64,000 nucleotides of DNA, taken from NCBI RefSeq assembly GCF_900110865.1, contig NZ_FOFD01000006.1, positions 1-64,000 of the forward strand, read 5' to 3'. Positions 61,216-64,000 of the stretch are shown here, in pieces. Under the pieces are notes generated by a model, which saw nothing but the letters and a program-made list of their open reading frames with translations, was not told the origin of the DNA and did no database searches. Numbering within the stretch: the stretch's first letter is position 1; each line of letters begins with the position of its first letter. The DNA is from Natrinema salaciae (GTDB lineage Archaea; Halobacteriota; Halobacteria; Halobacteriales; Natrialbaceae). The translations under genes were made by a program, and so were the position numbers.

Positions 61216-63353
61216 AACTCGTCGACATTGAAATTCAGAGGTACCGCTCTGTTCGGGAACAGTCTAGGGAGACTTCAATCGAATTTGAAGGACTGGATTG
61301 CATCGTCGGCAAAAACAATGCCGGGAAGACAAATATACTGTCCGCTATCAAATATTTACTTGATAACCCCGATAAATCGATTGATGATGAACTCTACTGG
61401 CAGAAGAACCGAGATCAGACTGTTGATGTCAGAGGCTTCTTCGATGTTGACGAGGATGATTTAGATCGAATCGATGACCCCGAAAAGCGAGAATCCGTTC
61501 GGGATTCACTCATCACTGTAAACGGGACTGAGGGCGTCCTAGGAATCTGCAAACGGATTGAGGCAGAGGACGATTTCAGTACGAAGACCAAACTACTACA
61601 GTTTCTTCCCGAATCTGACCGACTCTCGGAATCACATCTCAAAGAGTATCGAGAGGAGTATTGGGAGAAGCAAAAAGAGCAAACTGGCTTTTCGAAAGCA
61701 GATTATAAGAGTAAAATGCGGGAGGAATTTGGGGAGATTGCAGACCTGATCCCCAACAAAAAGCAGAGAAACAAGGGGGTTTGGCTGGACAAGTACTGGG
61801 ACTATATCGACACCCGACCAGAGAAGCTCTCATTCAGAATCCAGCCAACAGAATTTAAAGATAGTACAAAATCTGTAATCCTAAATAAACTCCTCCCCCG
61901 GCTAATCTCCATCCCGGCAATCAAAGAAGTCGAATCAGCAACCAAACGAGGAGGTGAATTCGGCGATCTTGTAGACCAAATCTCGTCGGAGGTACAGGAT
62001 GAACTCGACAAGCAACTCCAAGAGAAGCTCGATGGTTTTCAGCCTCGAACCCACCCCAGTATTCAACAAGTCGAGAGCCACATCAGCGACCACCTCAGTA
62101 GCACCTTCGAAGAGCAGTCCGTCAAGTTCGATTTCCCCAATCTCTCCACTGAATACCTATTCCGAAACGCCGATATTCAGATACAGGAGGAGCATATTGA
62201 CTCGCTCTCGAAAGAGAATGTCGGAGAGGGAGTGAAGAGGACGCTGATATTCAGTCTACTACGAACCCTCGCAGATCTTCGAGAAGAAAAGTTCACGATC
62301 GGGGAGTCAGATGAGGTGGTGAAAAATGCCCGTCCTCTATTGATCCTGTATGAGGAAGCAGAACTGTTTCTCCACCCCTCTTTACAGAAGACGTTGTTGA
62401 GGACGTTCGATCAATTAGTTGGTGCTAACGCACAGATCCTATTTTCTACCCACTCTCCAGTACTGATTCAACACGAGACACTGGACACGATCAATATCGC
62501 CCGTAAGAATCCGCACGATGGAACCGAGATAACACAGTTTCATACTGTCCTCCGTCAGCAGGATGAGGCAGACAAATCACGCCTTACCGATTTACAGAGT
62601 GTTTCGTCCTATGTGTTTGCCGACAAGGTGCTGCTCGTTGAGGGAGTTTCAGATCGGTTGGTACTGAAAAAGCTCTCCAAGGCTCTCGATCCGAGATGGG
62701 ACTTTGACCAACGAAGTATCCCGGTATTGAACGCAGGTGGGAAAGGCGACGTTTGCCGATTTAAGCGATTCTTGGAAGAGTTAGGAATCGAGACTTTCGT
62801 CGTGTTCGACGTGGATGCCGCAAAACAAGAGTGTGAGTCAGTCGTTACCGATGAGTCTATAATAGAACAGATTGGGCAATTCCAAGATGAAGTGGATGCA
62901 GAGTTCACTGGCCCAACCTATTCTGTTGGTGATCTGGACATTGAGACTCGAACCAAGCCTTGGGATGAGGCATTTGACGATTTAGAGTCTCTGATGACTC
63001 GGATTGAGGAAGACGAAGAAACAACTGACGACGATGCAAGACTAATCGAGAAAATACTCTCGAAGTGTGAAAAATCAGAACCGCCGAATCACTTGTGGGC
63101 TTCAGATAGTGTCGAAGAGCAGCGTATCAGAGTGGTTGAAGAATTGTTAGATAAAAATATACTTCTACTTAGTGGAGATATAGAAGACTACTATCCATAC
63201 GATGGAGGGGGGAAACGCGAATCTGCAATTCGATTTGACCCCAGTTGCCACTCCAAGGAGGAATTAAACCAGAGGTTCCAATATCTGAATACCCACGACC
63301 AATCAGATTTGGAGGTTTTCTTTAGTAGCGTATTCCAGACCCAAACGACCTGA
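61212..63353 (+). CDS. OLD-family ATPase/TOPRIM nuclease embedded in BREX
   Basis: 713 aa. The N-terminal ABC-type ATPase has the P-loop VGKNNAGKTNIL (30-41) and a Walker B region LLILYEEAELFLHPSLQ (about 374-390), then STHSPVLIQ. The C-terminal TOPRIM domain has VLLVEGVSDRLVLKKL (about 471-486) with catalytic Glu and the DxD motif in FVVFDVDA (about 527-534). OLD nucleases cut or nick DNA and serve in anti-phage systems such as Gabija (GajA). It is AT-rich (about 32% GC in the 60 bases from 63121), unlike its neighbours, and is four bases from pglZ, so it is a recent but integrated insertion. Confidence 0.88.
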   Translation: MKLVDIEIQRYRSVREQSRETSIEFEGLDCIVGKNNAGKTNILSAIKYLLDNPDKSIDDELYWQKNRDQTVDVRGFFDVDEDDLDRIDDPEKRESVRDSLITVNGTEGVLGICKRIEAEDDFSTKTKLLQFLPESDRLSESHLKEYREEYWEKQKEQTGFSKADYKSKMREEFGEIADLIPNKKQRNKGVWLDKYWDYIDTRPEKLSFRIQPTEFKDSTKSVILNKLLPRLISIPAIKEVESATKRGGEFGDLVDQISSEVQDELDKQLQEKLDGFQPRTHPSIQQVESHISDHLSSTFEEQSVKFDFPNLSTEYLFRNADIQIQEEHIDSLSKENVGEGVKRTLIFSLLRTLADLREEKFTIGESDEVVKNARPLLILYEEAELFLHPSLQKTLLRTFDQLVGANAQILFSTHSPVLIQHETLDTINIARKNPHDGTEITQFHTVLRQQDEADKSRLTDLQSVSSYVFADKVLLVEGVSDRLVLKKLSKALDPRWDFDQRSIPVLNAGGKGDVCRFKRFLEELGIETFVVFDVDAAKQECESVVTDESIIEQIGQFQDEVDAEFTGPTYSVGDLDIETRTKPWDEAFDDLESLMTRIEEDEETTDDDARLIEKILSKCEKSEPPNHLWASDSVEEQRIRVVEELLDKNILLLSGDIEDYYPYDGGGKRESAIRFDPSCHSKEELNQRFQYLNTHDQSDLEVFFSSVFQTQTT

Positions 63354-63357
63354 CAAC

Positions 63358-64000
63358 ATGCAAGCAACCAAAACCCTCCCCGACGCCGCGAAAGACACCA
63401 TCCGAAGCAAGTTCGACCGCGCCGAGTCGTCAGACCCGATCGTCCTCTGGTGGGACGACGGGAACTACCTCGAGGACATCATCAAGCAGGCCTGTAACGA
63501 ACTCGGCGTTCAGCTGAAGGTCGCCGAGAAGACGCCGCTGGAACTCCGTGCCGATCCAGTTGACGGCGAGCAGGTCTGGTACGTCCCACACGTCAAGGAG
63601 CCCGAAGACGCCGATGGCGACTTCGACTGGTTCCGCGACGTCGAGCACACGGGCGGCGAGGTGCAGATGAGCATCGAAGACCTCACCGTCCACGCGTTCG
63701 AGCGCGGGCAACTCGATGCGTGGGAGCTGAAAACCGCGACGCAGGCGGACGACCCCGCGAAGCGCCGCGAGATCGCGCGGATTCTCCACGACCAGCTCAC
63801 CGGTGGACAGCTCCCGACGCTCGAACAGCTCCGCACGCAGATTGTCACCGGCGGCTACACCGACCCGGTCGCGTTCGTGCTGGAGAACGGCTGGGGCGAC
63901 ATCGACGACAGCCCCGACACTATCGAGCAGATGCAGGACTTGCTGACCAGCGAGGGTGTCGACGCGGTCGCTAGCGAGGACGAACCGGTGGGGATCGTCG
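63358..64000 (+). CDS. pglZ: BREX alkaline-phosphatase-like protein PglZ (5' part)
   Basis: 214 residues visible; the frame runs off the window. It starts with MQATKTLPDAAKDTIRSKFD and PIVLWWDDGNYLEDIIKQAC, the N-terminal fold of PglZ. The alkaline-phosphatase domain should lie beyond the end. PglZ is a core BREX protein of phosphatase fold; its substrate in defence is not settled. The gene starts four bases after the OLD gene stop. Helicase or BrxL-type genes, if present, must lie downstream of the window. Confidence 0.8.
   Translation, partial: MQATKTLPDAAKDTIRSKFDRAESSDPIVLWWDDGNYLEDIIKQACNELGVQLKVAEKTPLELRADPVDGEQVWYVPHVKEPEDADGDFDWFRDVEHTGGEVQMSIEDLTVHAFERGQLDAWELKTATQADDPAKRREIARILHDQLTGGQLPTLEQLRTQIVTGGYTDPVAFVLENGWGDIDDSPDTIEQMQDLLTSEGVDAVASEDEPVGIV

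Overview
The window comes from a haloarchaeon (class Halobacteria). The proteins are strongly acidic, core genes are GC-rich with C/G-ending codons, tRNA genes lack an encoded CCA, and haloarchaeal families recur (DUF5789, DUF5790, DUF7344, creatininase-type and Azf-type enzymes). Species is not assigned.

Positions 1-28,250 are largely chromosomal core. They begin with the 3' end of a 23S rRNA gene and two tandem 5S rRNA genes closed by a strong terminator. Next come RNase J, a PadR regulator, a cold-shock protein, a queuosine/archaeosine-precursor transporter, an M29 aminopeptidase and DUF309, then a luciferase-like oxidoreductase broken by an in-frame TAA. They are followed by an aldo/keto reductase, an Azf-type glucose-6-phosphate dehydrogenase, dihydroneopterin aldolase MptD, an aldehyde dehydrogenase, a creatininase-family enzyme, a PAP2 phosphatase, an ABC exporter and a DUF192 protein. 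tRNA-Val and tRNA-Phe are each followed by decayed copies of their own 3' ends, which look like integration scars. The tRNA-Val copies bracket a Tat-lipoprotein serine protease. A HEAT-repeat protein with a small partner lies downstream of tRNA-Phe.

At about 28,300-28,500 there are two decayed copies of a tRNA-His 3' end. From there to the end the window is an accessory island. It holds frameshifted gene remnants, a methylase-less fragment of a type IIG-like restriction protein, a HEPN-like two-gene unit, a PD-(D/E)XK nuclease and a run of small unknown genes. A GIY-YIG nuclease and a serine recombinase follow. Next is an unrecognised cluster: a histone-fold protein overlapping a 496-aa protein, which overlaps a 399-aa membrane-anchored protein with a Cys/His cluster, followed by two small membrane proteins.

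The last 20 kb is a BREX phage-defence locus with two BrxC/PglY ATPases, the feature reported for the haloarchaeal type 5 layout. The order is brxA-brxC1-brxB-brxC2, with each junction an ATGA overlap, then pglX and pglZ; pglZ runs off the end. Extra genes sit inside it: an inverted unknown gene, a NucS-like PD-(D/E)XK protein, an inverted two-helix membrane protein, and an AT-rich OLD-family ATPase/TOPRIM nuclease wedged between pglX and pglZ. A ParB-methyltransferase fusion is divergent from brxA. PglX should mark host DNA and PglZ/BrxC should carry out exclusion; the embedded nucleases are candidate extra effectors. The histone-fold cluster and the nuclease-loaded BREX are the two most unusual systems here.
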